In this document: positions 11,206-22,700 of the stretch, in pieces | Position numbering within the stretch: position 1 is the first letter of the stretch | Layout of the letters: each line of letters begins with the position of its first letter | DNA from: Nemertoderma westbladi | Lineage: Eukaryota > Xenacoelomorpha > Nemertodermatida > Nemertodermatidae | Assembly (NCBI GenBank): GCA_032718475.1 | Contig: JAUCBJ010008793.1 | Coordinates: 1 to 58,826 of the forward strand | DNA length: 58,826 nucleotides | Reading direction: 5' to 3' | Notes under the pieces: generated by a model | What the model saw: only the letters and a program-made list of their open reading frames with translations | Told to the model about the DNA's origin: nothing | The model's database searches: none | Translations under genes and position numbers: made by a program

Positions 11206-11918
11206 TACTGATTGTACAATTTTAATATTGTGTGCGGTCATCCTTGATATTAAAAATGTATAAGAGCCCATACGGGCTCATCATATGATATCATAGTGCG
11301 TTGTACTAGTCCGTACTGCCATACCGTATGTATATGATTTGTTGTATGATTTGCTGCAACCGCCCACCACACACACCCACTATTCTGTTCAGTTTAATTC
11401 TGTGAACCAATCTATGCTACAACTCCAACCATCATGCCAAGGAAGGCCAGGCTTTGTACAATTACCATAGAACACACAAACTCAACAACCAATAATTGCT
11501 GTGCTGTAGTGTACAGTCCAGCCACTAACAGCATAGAACATCGTGCTGAGGAATTTAACTCAATCAGGCAATCCATTCCACCAATATCACCATTCATTTA
11601 TTTATATGGTTAAATGTCACTTTCACAATAAATCTATTGGCTCTTTGCCCAATATAGGCCTACATTTTAACGAATATTTATAAATTCCTTTAATAATTAT
11701 CTTGTTTTATTAAACAGCAAATGTTAAAATGTACAGTTAAAATGGTTAACATATATTATTATTGATTATATAAAATATTATATTGTACATATTATACACA
11801 AAAATATCGGCTGCCACAGTATCAATAGGTACCATAAACTGTTTATTAATTTATCTTTTTAATTATTGATATCAAATTTTATTTTCTACGAAGTGAGATT
11901 TCTTGCATCACAAGAAGA
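11206..11918. other. AT-rich sequence upstream of the secreted-protein gene
   Basis: No open frame with protein character. It must contain the promoter and 5' untranslated region of the downstream gene if that gene is expressed, but I cannot place a TATA box or start site with confidence. Confidence 0.3.
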
Positions 11919-12533
11919 ATGGATAATGTCAAGATATTAATAGTGTTATCTCTGTGTTTGAACTTATTTTACACTGTTTGTGAAGGCGTATCTTGTGAAG
12001 TAGGTTTAACGTTTGTAGTTAAATCGGACAATTCCGAAATAGAGAAATTTACGGAAGAGATGGTGAATACAGTAGTTTCGGCTTGGCCGATCGAAACTAA
12101 AGACAATTGTGGAAAGTGTATGGAAATGTCTATGATATTCGGTGGTAAGATGAAGGAAGCAGATGTCAACCTCGCCATGAATTTGGGCGTAGCTACGTGT
12201 GCGCCTGAAGAGGGCGTGGATATGTGTAAACCTATTACTGAGGAGCAATGTGGTAAAGAAGGTGATGTTAACGATGAGAATGAAAATCCTATGGTGAAAG
12301 CCATGCAGGGTATCGTAGAGGGTATGAAGCCCCAGTATGAGGACCCACAGGCACGGTGTCAGTGGGAATGCTGTGACGGACCGTGCGATACCAAATGGAA
12401 TTATAATCCGTTCGGAGCTGATGGGGAAGTTAATTGGAAGAGCTCTTTCTTTATTGGTGGGGCAGCTGGAAATGTAATTCATATTGGTCTGGTGGTTGCC
12501 ATGGTTGTACTTGGAGTATTGTTCCAGAACTAG
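11919..12533 (+). CDS. Secreted, probably GPI-anchored cysteine-rich protein (204 aa)
   Basis: A single uninterrupted ATG-started frame. Residues 1-23 form a typical signal peptide (basic start, then ILIVLSLCLNLFY, with small residues before the mature start). The mature part is acidic and has ten cysteines, including a closely spaced group CQWECCDGPC near residues 147-156, suggesting five disulfide bonds. Residues 180-204 are a small-residue stretch GGAAGN followed by a hydrophobic tail ending VVLGVLFQN, the pattern of a GPI-attachment signal; a single membrane anchor is the alternative. There is no N-X-S/T site. I recognise no family. AATAAA polyadenylation signals lie downstream at 12810 and 12953. 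No intron is evident. It carries one TACAGTA (near 12066) in frame. It is the most convincing host gene in the window. Confidence 0.75.
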   Translation: MDNVKILIVLSLCLNLFYTVCEGVSCEVGLTFVVKSDNSEIEKFTEEMVNTVVSAWPIETKDNCGKCMEMSMIFGGKMKEADVNLAMNLGVATCAPEEGVDMCKPITEEQCGKEGDVNDENENPMVKAMQGIVEGMKPQYEDPQARCQWECCDGPCDTKWNYNPFGADGEVNWKSSFFIGGAAGNVIHIGLVVAMVVLGVLFQN

Positions 12534-13513
12534 TGATACTGTTCAAACTCTTTCATTTAGATACATTATTATCAACTGTTATAATAATGTATTGTATTTA
12601 TGCTAGCTATTTATTAAATGTTTTGTTTTTGTTTTTTTTTATTAGCCCATTATAGCCAGATATATTTCCGTTATAAATTGTTTTTTTTTAGTGTTACTTA
12701 ACTAAAACTTGGTAATAGCTGTTTCTATTGGTAACATCTCACATGATTGAACTTCAATGTTTTGTTTACAAACTTTCAAATGTCATATTTCAAGCAAAAT
12801 CTCAGGTTAAATAAAAATTATGTGTTTATTTTGATGTTTATGCCTATCGGTGCCATTGTAAATCGCCATTGTAAATTTCCACATTTCGATGTTATTGTAG
12901 TAGTTGTTATTTAGAAGTTCGAATATTTTATTTATTAGTGAGAAACATTTTCAATAAATCTATTTATACGAATCATCTTCACAATCAGTCTGGTTTATGG
13001 TTATAGTCGTATTTAAATGTATAAAAGTAGTAATTTGTACAGTATAATACTTAAACCACATTAGGGTAATATATAAATTAATTTAATAATAACTATTTAC
13101 ATACTTGTGTGTAAAGTAGCACTTTACAGTGTGATGATCCGATTGGCTTTGTTACACGAACGAACGTTAGTGAGTGAGTGAAAATAAAGCCACGAGGATC
13201 AGAACACTGTAAAGTACTTTGCAACAAGTATGAATGTAGTTTAGTTTTATTCAAAAAATTTAACATTACGAAATGTTTGTATATATATATATTATAAGTG
13301 ATAGAAACTGCACAAATTATATTAGTTGCTGTATAAATAATTGTAAAAATGACAGAAATTATGTTATAAATAAGTTAGCTTATATTTATGGCGGCGTTTG
13401 GAGCCATGTTATAATAATATAGCTAGGCCCTACTGGTTATTAATAACTATACTCCGCCTACCGGTAGGTAATGCAGTAGGCCTATCTGGGTGTCTGGCAA
13501 ATTTACACCTTTT
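12534..13513. other. 3' untranslated region and AT-rich intergenic DNA
   Basis: AATAAA at 12810-12815 and 12953-12958 are plausible polyadenylation signals for the 11919-12533 gene. A TA-rich run is near 13281-13290. Nothing else is recognised. Confidence 0.45.
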
Positions 13514-13597
13514 GTTTATGTGGTTACCATGACGGCGTTAAGTAATGTCCACTAGGGGGACATTACTTAACGCCGCCGTCATGGTTACCACGTAAAC
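13514..13597. repeat. Near-perfect hairpin, arms about 37-40 bp
   Basis: The left arm (13514-13550) contains ggttaccatgacggcg and ttaagtaatgtcc; the right arm (about 13558-13597) is its reverse complement with one mismatch and a 3-base gain. Only about 7 bp separate the arms. This looks like a minimal palindromic element or the residue of one. Confidence 0.85.
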
Positions 13598-13685
13598 AAT
13601 AACACCAAATACAATACTAAATGTACAGGCCAATACAATGCTGTAATGTCCTCTAAAGTTGTAAAGTGCTAAATAATAACTCGCT

Positions 13686-13695
13686 GTTAATACTA
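13686..13695. repeat. Left target-site duplication of LINE B copy 2
   Basis: gttaatacta recurs at 21130-21139 directly after the (TAG)n tail. The leading g is ambiguous with the tail, so nine bases are secure. Short, so less certain than the other duplications. Confidence 0.6.
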
Positions 13696-13851
13696 GTCGG
13701 TCAGGTCAGGTCCCCAGATCCTGCTACCACTATGGCAGTAATCTGTAGCTGTCAGCCCAGTAGGGCAGGCCCAATAAGCATAGCCTATTCATTATTTAGT
13801 TGATCAAGAGTGGGTTGGTTCAGCCCCGTCAACTAAATAAGTCACTGAGGG

Positions 13852-13863
13852 CTATAGCGCCTA
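13852..13863. repeat. Target-site duplication of LINE A (left)
   Basis: ctatagcgccta is repeated exactly at 17103-17114 on the far side of the element. Confidence 0.85.
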
Positions 13864-16800
13864 CTACTACTACTACTACTAGGATCGGCATGCTGCATTG
13901 CAGCTGCATTTTTAAGAATGCTGTGCCGGCTTGTCAACAAAATTGCACCGCCACAACTCCCTATCACCCATGACATTTGCTAGATCATCCGCATCTTTAA
14001 GGCCAGTGTCCTTTAAGATGCGTCTCAAGAAAGTCATGGGCTGTCCACTATGCTTATTAACTCCATGAGGCTGCCAAAGTACAAGATTATGCACTGGCTG
14101 GTCCTCACGGCGAAAGCAATGTCCTGCAAAGCGGAGGCGATTTTGTTCTAGTGTCAAGCTTGGGGGAACCAATGAGACACCTCCAATGTTATATAGTGTC
14201 TGGTTGGAGATGTGTGCATTGTACTTGACACAATGAACCCGGCGTAGCATTCTTGTGAATGTGCCATCCAGAGATTTGGTGTCCTCAGCAGTTAGAGCCC
14301 AGCATGGACTCCCGTAGAGGAGTACTGGAACTACTGCTGCTCTAAATAATCGGACCTTAAGTTTCCGATTAATTCTCGGTGACTTCCAAATCCTGGAAAG
14401 CCTATTCAAGGCTGCCCATGCCTTTCCCTTACGTATTCGAAGGTCCTCACCTGACTTCCGGATCCATGATCCCAGGTAACAGAAGTCGTCCACATGCTCA
14501 AGCATACCATCCTTTGAGCTTATGCTCATCCGATCAGAGACTTGCTGAGGACTTTCAAAGTTAACTGTCAGAATTTTGGTCTTTCTGGAGTTAATAAAAA
14601 GACCAACACTAGAAGCAGCATGTTCTAATGAGCTGAGGAGCCGTTGGGCTCCCTCTAATGATTCTGAGAGTACTCCTAAGTCATCAGCAAAGTCTAGATC
14701 AGTTAGGTACTTGGCAGGATTTCCTCGACTTCTGGAGCCAGTAGGTGGAGTTATCATCACCCCATCATCATTATGATGATCTAAGGACATGCGTAGAACA
14801 TAGTCAACCACAATAATAAACAAGAATGGTGCAAGTGTGTCTCCTTGGAGGACGCCCCATAACACTTCAAATGGTTCTGTGTCACCATCAACAGTAGACA
14901 CAAATGTTGTCGAACCATCGTATACTGATCTGATAGCTGCAATAATTTCATCAGGAATCCCATATAATGAAAGTATGCTGAACATACGTGAGCGAGAGAC
15001 TGAATCAAAGGCCTTGAAGAAGTCAACAAAGATGACAGCCAGATGCCTGTCTTTCTTTTTTGATAATTCTTCAATTATCCTTCTAAGTGCCAAAATGGGC
15101 TCCATGGTCCCACGACCTTTACGGAACCCATTCTGATTTCCACGGAGCAGTCTCTCAATGGGATCCCTGATGCGATTTAATAGAATCCTATTGTATAGCT
15201 TTGCAGCAATCGAGATCAATGAGATTCCCCGAAAAGAACCATAGAGTGTTAGGTTGCCCTTCTTGGGAACTGGCACCAACTTATTTGTTTTCATTTCTTG
15301 TGGGACTCTTGTTGTACGGTACATGTCTACTATGATGGGATAGATGAGCTTTAAACACTCAGGTATTTTAAAGACCTCAGGGGGAACACCATCTACTCCA
15401 CTGGCACGATTGGTCTTAATGCTCTTTGCAGCAGCCTTCACTTCTACAAAGGAGATATCGCCAATGGGAATATCTGGGAGTACAGACTCAGACACCTTTA
15501 CTTCTATAAAGTTATCAGGCAATACCCTGTCATTATTGAGGAGCTTTTCAAAGTGGGCTTTCCAACCATTGAGGCGATCGGCTGGTGATTCAGCCTTAAC
15601 CTTGGTGGTTGGTTGGCTTTTCCGCCCAGTAAGCAGATTGATCGATTTCCATGCCTGGGATGATTGCCTGCTGTCGTCAGCATCATTGATGGCATCAACC
15701 TGTTGGTTTATTAGCTCCTGTAGATTAACAGAGTACTGCCTGTTCAGGGACCTAGATGCAGCCTTAACTGCATTCTTGGCCGCTGTAGTCTGTTTGAGTC
15801 AGGACTCTTTCTGCGCCTTATGAAGGTCATTTCGGCACTTCTGAATTTTGTTGTCAGTCCAGGGGGCCCTTTTCCTGTTTCGAGGGTATACAGGAACTGT
15901 TTCTGCAGCTGCTAACTTAACTGCTTCTGTAAAGGCAGTATAGCCCTCACAGTGATCTGCCGCCTCAGAGGCAAGAGCCTCATACCTGTTGCTCAGCTGT
16001 AGTGTGAAGCTGGATCTCACACTTGGCTGTTGCAACAGAGAGGACCAGTCATGCCGCGGCAAGGCAGATTTCGTTGTTCTGCTAGCACGCAGACTAAGTC
16101 TTACCTTGGCCACAATAAGGCGGTGATCACTGGAGAAGGGTCGAAGTGTAAATGCATTACAGTCTTGTATAGAGCTCCTGTATTTCCTACGAAACAGAAT
16201 ATGGTCTATCTGGGACTTGTGACCACTGGGTCCACTATGAGTCCATAGCTTTCCAGTTCGCTTCTTGAACTGGGTTCCAGCCGAAAACAATCCATTTCCA
16301 GAGATAAAATCCTGAAGATGGACAGAATTTCGGTTAACACTATTGCTATAGACCCAGGGCGATGTAGGTGATTGATGTAGACTTGCATTAAAGTCTCCCA
16401 GGAATGTTAAGAATGCATGCTGATCCACTCCATCAGTAGCTGCTTGTAGATTGTGGTAGAAATTTTCCACCTCCTCTACAGGGGCAACACTAGTTGGAGA
16501 GTAGCACACAATCAGAACCACCTTAGGAAACTTCTTAGCCAGTCTTCCAGAACATGAGAAGTGGCAACGGATGATGCGGTTAGAGATTTGGTCTATTTTG
16601 TCCAATGCTGCATGTGCAGTTGGATTCATCAATAGACCAATTCCACCATTGCCACTATCATCTGCTGACGCGAGGGCGAGTCGCCAACCGCCCCCCATGT
16701 CCTTAATCAGGACCTCATCAGTCTGTCCAGTCTGCATTCGGTGCTCTTGAACACCCACTGCGCTAAGAGAAAGCTTATCTGCCAAGGCAGTCAGCTCACC

Positions 16801-17102
16801 TTGTCGCATTGGGGACCCGAGTGTTAGGGTGTTTACTGAGGCTAGTCTAGTGACTTGCCTCAGATTCACCAATGGCTTTGTTGGTCGGGGTGGAACATGA
16901 GAGTAGCCTCCAACTCCAGAATCCCTCTCCCCATCACAATCTGGCCTCCCTGGTGACCCAGGGTTTGGGCCAGAAAGGTCATCAGGAAAGGGACTCAAAG
17001 AATTGTTGACTGCTCTCTCTCCAGTAGGGGGTGAGACAGGCAGCCGGTCAGGAGTTAACTGACGCCTGTGAGGCCGATTGTGTCCGGTAATTCCACTGGC
17101 CT
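13864..17102 (-). mobile_element. LINE A (RTE-like), full length, 3239 bp
   Basis: Minus-strand non-LTR retrotransposon bounded by a perfect 12-bp duplication (13852-13863, 17103-17114). Its 3' end is at 13864 with a tail that reads (TAG)n on the coding strand. It carries a single long frame for endonuclease plus reverse transcriptase. Length, one-ORF layout and the simple-repeat tail agree with RTE-type elements (family knowledge). It sits inside the 5' leader of LINE B copy 2, so it is the younger of the two. Confidence 0.9.
13912..17102 (-). pseudogene. LINE A endonuclease-reverse transcriptase, one premature stop
   Basis: One frame runs from the 5' end of the element to a stop at 13912, broken only by an in-frame TGA at 15799-15801. 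N-terminal part: endonuclease/exonuclease/phosphatase fold with LASVNTLT, VGVQEHRM, VCYSPTS, FLGDFNASL and SSDHRLIV. C-terminal part: reverse transcriptase with VDFFKAFDS, GVLQGDTLAPFLF and the catalytic DFADDLGVL, then FCYLGSWI, LLYGSPCWALT and LRFAGHCFRREDQ. The frame opens beyond the element boundary on the 5' side, and the first ATG inside the element lies well into the endonuclease, so the true start is unclear. A single point mutation separates this copy from an intact frame, so it is young. Confidence 0.9.
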
Positions 17103-17114
17103 CTATAGCGCCTA
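17103..17114. repeat. Target-site duplication of LINE A (right)
   Basis: Exact match to 13852-13863. Confidence 0.85.
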
Positions 17115-17286
17115 GGGCACCATTGAAGGCAAAGGCTTGATACACATCTGCATTAGAGATGATACAAGCCCCGCCCTGTCTATACTGGATGCTCCTCTAC
17201 CAGTGTTAGGTAACCTAACCCAGGAGGCACACTTGGTTCAGGGTGTAACAAATGGACCCCTACAGTCGGCAGCAGGGCTGTAGGCC

Positions 17287-20200
17287 ATGGATAGGCGGAA
17301 GGTAATCAACCAACGGCTAGACATGCTGACAAGGTCGGCGGAAGGTAATCAACCAACGGCGACCTACTGCGAAGATGCTTGTAGGAGTTGCGACCACAAG
17401 CGGTTTACCCCCGCAACTGAAAGATATGAGTATGAGAACCCTCCAGGAGAAATACCGGCTCGGTCGTCGCCCGGGTCAACAAGGACCGCGTCCCTCAGTG
17501 GTACACCAGGCTGGGGTCGATAAATTGGCTACTGGAACAGAAGACAGAGAAGAAAGAAGAACCAACCTGTTGAAATGTAAAAAGACACTAAAGATTGCTA
17601 CAATGAACGCACGCATGCTGAAAGCACAGAGCAAACAGGGTGACATGGTCGCTCTGGCAATGGAATATAACATCGACATCATCTGCATCCAAGAACATCG
17701 GATTTGTCATGAAGACACTGCCATGAAGTACAATGACATTGGAAATGGATGGACGTTAGTACAGTACAGGCCACCAGAAAACGCATATTTGTACAATTGT
17801 GAACACATTTTATCAAATGTGTACCAGTGTAATGTAATGTTGTTGAACGGGACAATTGAACATAATTGAATTGGCAACAACCACAATACAATTGAATACT
17901 TTTGAAACGCTTAGTAATCTGGAAACTCTCTGTAGTTTGCCGTGTACTGTCACTCACTGCAGCTGGAAATGCGATAAGGATTTTGTTTACCTTTATAGTG
18001 TGCGGTTAATAGTGTCTAGTAGGCAGTCCTATAGTTAGTGATGTTAAGGCATCTTCTGGTGTTTCTCTGTGCCCTCTCGGTGTCAGACTAATGGCGCGAC
18101 ATCACCCTGCACTAAATTAATTATTCAATGGTCTAGGCTCCTCCATCCACATACCCATCCAGTCCCATACACTCCATGAACCTCCATGTGGTCTTGTATG
18201 TAGTTCTCTCTCTACCAATACAGCCCATGTCCGCAATGTTACGCCCTGGGGGCTCTCTCATCTACCTGATATCAGACATACAGACATACACAAAGCCTTT
18301 GTCGGTCCCAGCAAGTTAGCCTCCTGCTGTGTGATCTAGAAGATAACTCGCCATAACCTGCCAATCAGATGACTTGAACAAATGTGTTCACATGTGATCA
18401 CATTGGATGAAATCTGCTTTTTCTGGTGGCCTGTACTGTAACAAGCTCAGCAGTAAGAAACTCGGCCAATGCATCAATTGGTGGAGTAGGAATTATGCTA
18501 AGCCCATTTGCACTTAAGACCCTAAACAACATCGAATCTATAAATTCCAGGGTTATGATCGCAACATTTGATGGGAATCCCAAGACAACAGTTATATGTT
18601 GCTACAGTCCAACCAATGCATCAGAGCCAGAACAAGCAGTCAAGTTTTATGAAGAACTGACTGGACTTATTAAGGACATCCCGAAACACAATGTTAAAGT
18701 CATTGCTGGTGACCTGAATGCGCAAATTGGCCCAGAAGACATCAAGGGTTACACCTATAACACCAGTTCTAACAGAAATGGGTACTTACTCTTAGACCTA
18801 ATGGAAGAATGTGAATTGATACCAACAAACAACACATTCGAAAAGAGTAAGGGGAAGCTATGGACCTTTCAATACCCTAATGGAACCAAAGCACAACTGG
18901 ATTACATCCTTATAAACAAAAAGTGGAGAAATAGCATGATCAACTGCGAGGCATACAGCTCGTTCAACCTAATTGGTTCGGACCACAGAATTGTGACTGC
19001 AGAGATCAGACTCAGTTTGAGAGCCAGCGAACCCAGGACAAGCAAGCAAATCAACTATGACTGGGAGAACTGACAATGCTGTAAAGGATGCTTATACAGT
19101 AGAAGTTCAAAACCGTTTTGAAGCACTTCAGTCAATGGATGAAGACCAGTCCACCGATTCAATATACCAGAATATAATAACAGCCCACAAGGAATCAGCT
19201 AAGAGGCATATCCGCCAGAAACCTAAACGAAAACAGTATGTGCCATGGCAAAACTCTGAGGTTACTTGTAAGAGAGAAGATCTTAAGATAGCCTACAAAG
19301 TTAAAACCGAACAACCAACAACCGAAAACATTAACAAGGTTGAGAAAGCTAAGGACGATCTTAAATTGGCCTACAACATCAGCCAGGAAAAGTACATACA
19401 GGATAAAACTGAAGCAATTACAACTGCTCACATACAGCAACAATCAAGACTTACCTGGCAAACTGTAAATGAGGTATCTGGTCGGAAAAGTTGTGCAAAG
19501 GAGCGCCTCAAAGCCGATAGTCCTGAAGAACGTGTTGGGAAGTGGAAAAATCACTTCAGCAACTTGCTTGGGCAGCCACCAAACATCGAGGTCAGCCCTA
19601 CAAGGAAAATATATGACAAGACACTACCTATAGAAACAGGGGACTTCACACCTGCCGAACTCCAAAGAAGCATTAAAAGCATGTCCAATAATAAAGCGAG
19701 TGGATTAGATGAAATCCCAGCGGAGGTATGGAAAACCGGAGTGCTAAATAGACCATTATTGAATGTTTGCAACCAGATGATAAAAGGGGAAAAGCCACCA
19801 CCAATTTGGACTAAAGGTCAACTAAAGCCTCTCCCCAAGAAAGGAGACCTCGGCATACCAACAAACTATCGTGGGATCTGTCTGCTTGTGGTAGCTGCCA
19901 TAATATACAATAAAATGATTCTATATAGGATTAGGCCTCACATAGAGAAACTACTGCGTAAGAGCCAAAACGGATTTCGACCAAGTAGATCAACAATAGC
20001 TCAGATACTTGCACTACGGAGACTGATTGAAGGAATCAAGTCAAAGAATCTCCCCGCAGTCATGACTTTTGTGGACTTCAAGAAGGCATTCGACTCCATC
20101 CATAGAGGTAAAAATCCTAAGAGCTTATGGAATACCAGAAGTAATTGTTGCTGGCATTGGATTGCTATATTGTGACACAGAAGCGCAGGTACTCTCACCA

Positions 20201-21121
20201 GATGGTGAAACTGACTTTTTCTCAATCCTGGCTGGCGTACTGCAAGGTGACACATTAGCACCATTACTATTTGTAATTGTGCTGGACTACTCAATGAGGA
20301 CGGCCACAAAGGGTGAAGATCTGGGATTCACACTTCAAGAACGCAGAAGTAGTAGATATCCGGCAACTACAGTCACAGACACCGACTTTGCGGATGACAT
20401 CGCCCTGCTCTCTAATACGCTAGCAGATGCACAGCTTCTACTAAATAAAGTGGAGAGGGCTGCTAAGGAGGTTGGATTGCATATAAATGCTACCAAGACC
20501 GAATTCATGACCTTTAATGTTGATGGAAACTTGACAACCATTGATAATAATCAACTAAGGCAGGTCGATGACTTCCAGTACCTTGGATCATGGATAGAGA
20601 GTAGCAAAAAGGACATAGAAGTTAGGAAAGCAAAGGCTTGGGTAGCTCTATCAAAAATGGATACCATCTGGAAATCAGATCTCTCCAGGCACCTGAAGAC
20701 CAAGTCCACAGTGGAAAGTGTATTTTTATACGGGGGTGAGACCTGGACACTGACTAAATCACTTGAACAACGAATTGATGGTTGCTACACAAGACTACTA
20801 AGGGCAGCCCTAAACATCAGCTGGAGACAACACATGACAAACGCCGAGCTTTATGGTACAATACCACCTGTATCAACCACCCTCCGTGAACGCAGATTAA
20901 GATTCAGTGGGCACTGCTGGCGAAGTAAAGACGAGGTCATACCAGATCTACTTCTCTGGCAACCAACTCATGGAAAGCGTAGTCGTGGACGACCTGCCAT
21001 AACATATATAGATCAACTTGAAAGGGATACTGAACTTGGGAGAAACGAAATTGCGACAACTATGGAGAATCGGGAAGCCTGGAAGGATCTCATTTCCACT
21101 GTCCGAGTTCGCTCGACCTAG
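17287..21121 (+). pseudogene. LINE B endonuclease-reverse transcriptase, interrupted and frameshifted
   Basis: Endonuclease region: IATMNARML and CIQEHRICH (17540-17757), then after the 677-bp insertion GGVGIMLSP, CCYSPTN, AGDLNAQIG and SDHRIVTAE (18441-19073). Linker and early reverse transcriptase in 19057-20175, including NKASGLDEIPAEVW and FVDFKKAFDS. Late reverse transcriptase in 20069-21121 with GVLQGDTLAPLLF, DFADDIALL and LRFSGHCWR. Frameshifts lie near 19070 and at about 20108, the latter an 8-bp loss relative to copy 1; another short loss relative to copy 1 is near 20705. It has the same architecture as LINE A, so the two are related RTE-like families. Confidence 0.9.
17762..18438. 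mobile_element. 677-bp inverted-repeat element (Tc1/mariner-type ends) in LINE B
   Basis: Ends are CAGTACAGGCCACCAGAAAA and its reverse complement, flanked by TA at 17760-17761 and 18439-18440. Removing it with one TA rejoins the LINE B endonuclease frame exactly (GNGWTLV then TSSAVRN), which fixes both boundaries. The interior is non-coding, so it is a MITE-like non-autonomous element. A second full copy is at 24814-25497 in opposite orientation. CAGT termini with TA duplication point to Tc1/mariner-type transposase in trans. Confidence 0.95.
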
Positions 21122-21139
21122 TAGTAGTAGTTAATACTA

Positions 21140-21327
21140 ACGGCGTTGAGTAATGTTACAATTTTGGAATAAAAGTAATTTAAACATATAAATTGTTGAG
21201 TTATATTGTAGCTGTAGGTCACAGGTTTATATTAATTATGTCGCTGTTTTTTTTTAGCATAGGCAACAGATTGTGTTAGATTTTATCAAGTAAACATATT
21301 GTAAATGTTTATACACTTACTACACGA
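21140..21327. other. Short spacer, nothing recognised
   Basis: The start, acggcgttgagtaatgtta, resembles the arm of the hairpin at 13514-13597. Confidence 0.3.
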
Positions 21328-21864
21328 GTGGGGCCTTCATGCAGCAAAAGCTGCAAGCCATCTTAGCGAACAATTATAATTATACTATGGCTAGTTATAT
21401 ATTGGCTTCCGACACACTGACACACCCCCACCTAAACACACAGACTTTTAGAAAACGGCCATAGTAACAGTTCGCTGATGGCTCGCAGTTTTGACTCGCC
21501 CCACAATACGAATAATTACATTTGATTTGTCAGTTAGGACTGACTACCTGTACGTTTTATGCATACACGTTCGTTGGGCGACGGGCAGCACGCGAACACG
21601 CGAACTTTAGCAAGTTCGAAACAAGTTCCATTTGATCTGGAGTCAAACGTTCGAAAGGTATTTGCCCGTAACTTTCAAACGTATTGGAACTTTTTCTCTA
21701 GTATGCCCATACAAAATTTGGTTGAAAATGGTTAAAATCTTCAAAATTTATTTACGAATTAATTTTTCATTACAGACGGACGGACTCACAGACATGAAAT
21801 TTTGCCCTATTTACTAATTATAATTGTGCGCTAAGGCTCGCCCTGACTGCGTGGCTCGCCCCAC
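21328..21864. mobile_element. 537-bp inverted-repeat element, GTGGGGC ends
   Basis: The left end begins GTGGGGCCTTCATGCAG and the right end is the inverse of GTGGGGCGAGCCACGCAG; the arms remain similar for about 55 bp, through an acaattataatta block. The interior holds a gacggacggac stretch and the phrase gaaattttgcccta. No clear target duplication. A half copy of the same family is at 55740-55893. Confidence 0.7.
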
Positions 21865-22269
21865 ATGCATTCATATTACCAATTATATACTGTACTTTTA
21901 AAGCATGCGCCTTGTAGTTGGCATAAAACTGATAATTAAAAACATGAAACTAATACTTTTTGTGCACATTCAATTACAGTATCTAGACTTCAATTATACA
22001 GTATTATTAGAGCGATAACTATATCCGTAAATAATTGTTGTTGTCGGTATAATGCACTTTATATGATAACAATAATAATAATAATTCTACACTTCATTTT
22101 GGGTGTTTTCCGAAGATTTCGTTGTGTGAAATGTATCACTTTTCAGCGTTACAACAATTTTTATTATTGATGTATGAATATTTATACTGATGGAGTGTAG
22201 CAATGGAGATTTACTTTAATATATGTGGATCATAAACGTTGGAAAGTGGTGCCTTTTTTATACAGGCTA
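21865..22269. other. No gene seen
   Basis: AT-rich, with three TACTGTA/TACAGTA motifs near 21890-21995 and an AAT run near 22070. Confidence 0.5.
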
Positions 22270-22700
22270 CAAATTAAAGTCATCCAAAAATTATGAAAAT
22301 TTCACCAAAAAAAATATTTTACACCAAATTAAATAATGTGACCCCTAAAAAAATTATTCAACACCAAATAAAATAAAGTCACCCTAAATAAAATTATTCA
22401 AACACCAAAATAAATTATTCAACACCAAAAACAATTATTCAACACCAAAACCAATTATTCAATACCAAAATAAATAAATGCTCCCCAAAACGAATTATTA
22501 GCACCAAAATAAATGACAAAACCCCCAAAATAATTACGAATTTTTCCAAAACAAATAGATTTTCGCTCAAATTAAATACATTTTCCCCCAAAACAAATAC
22601 ATTTTCGCCCAAAACAAATATATTTTCCCCCAAAATAAATACATAATCCCCCAAAATAAATACATAATCCCCCAAAATAAATACACAATCCCCCCAAATA
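22270..22700. repeat. Degenerate A/C-rich satellite (ccaaaataaat type)
   Basis: Irregular tandem repeats of about 17-20 bp built on caaaataaattattcaacacc on the left and ccccaaaataaatac on the right. Minus-strand frames through it (FVLGENVFVLGEN) are artefacts. Confidence 0.8.

Larger units (their letters stand above)
13696..21130 (+). mobile_element. LINE B (RTE-like) copy 2, near full length, with two nested insertions
   Basis: Bounded by the gttaatacta duplication. Removing the nested LINE A (13864-17102 plus its duplication) and the 677-bp element (17762-18438 plus TA) leaves about 3.5 kb: a 5' leader, an apurinic-type endonuclease region, a reverse transcriptase and a (TAG)n 3' tail. 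A 43-bp tandem duplication beginning gcggaaggtaatcaacc is present near 17295-17380. The 5' limit rests on a short duplication and is the least certain part. Confidence 0.75.

Noticed and set aside
10950-11219. Repeat protein with SRPILYSIQY units
   Set aside because: Artefact of a 30-bp minisatellite.
12006-12482. Minus-strand 158-aa frame
   Set aside because: Shadow of the secreted-protein gene on the plus strand, which has a signal peptide and GPI-type tail.
19095-19101. TACAGTA in LINE B coding sequence as a scar
   Set aside because: It is in frame within a segment aligned with LINE A (DAYTVEVQNRFEAL against SSFTLQLSNRYEAL), so it is ordinary coding sequence.
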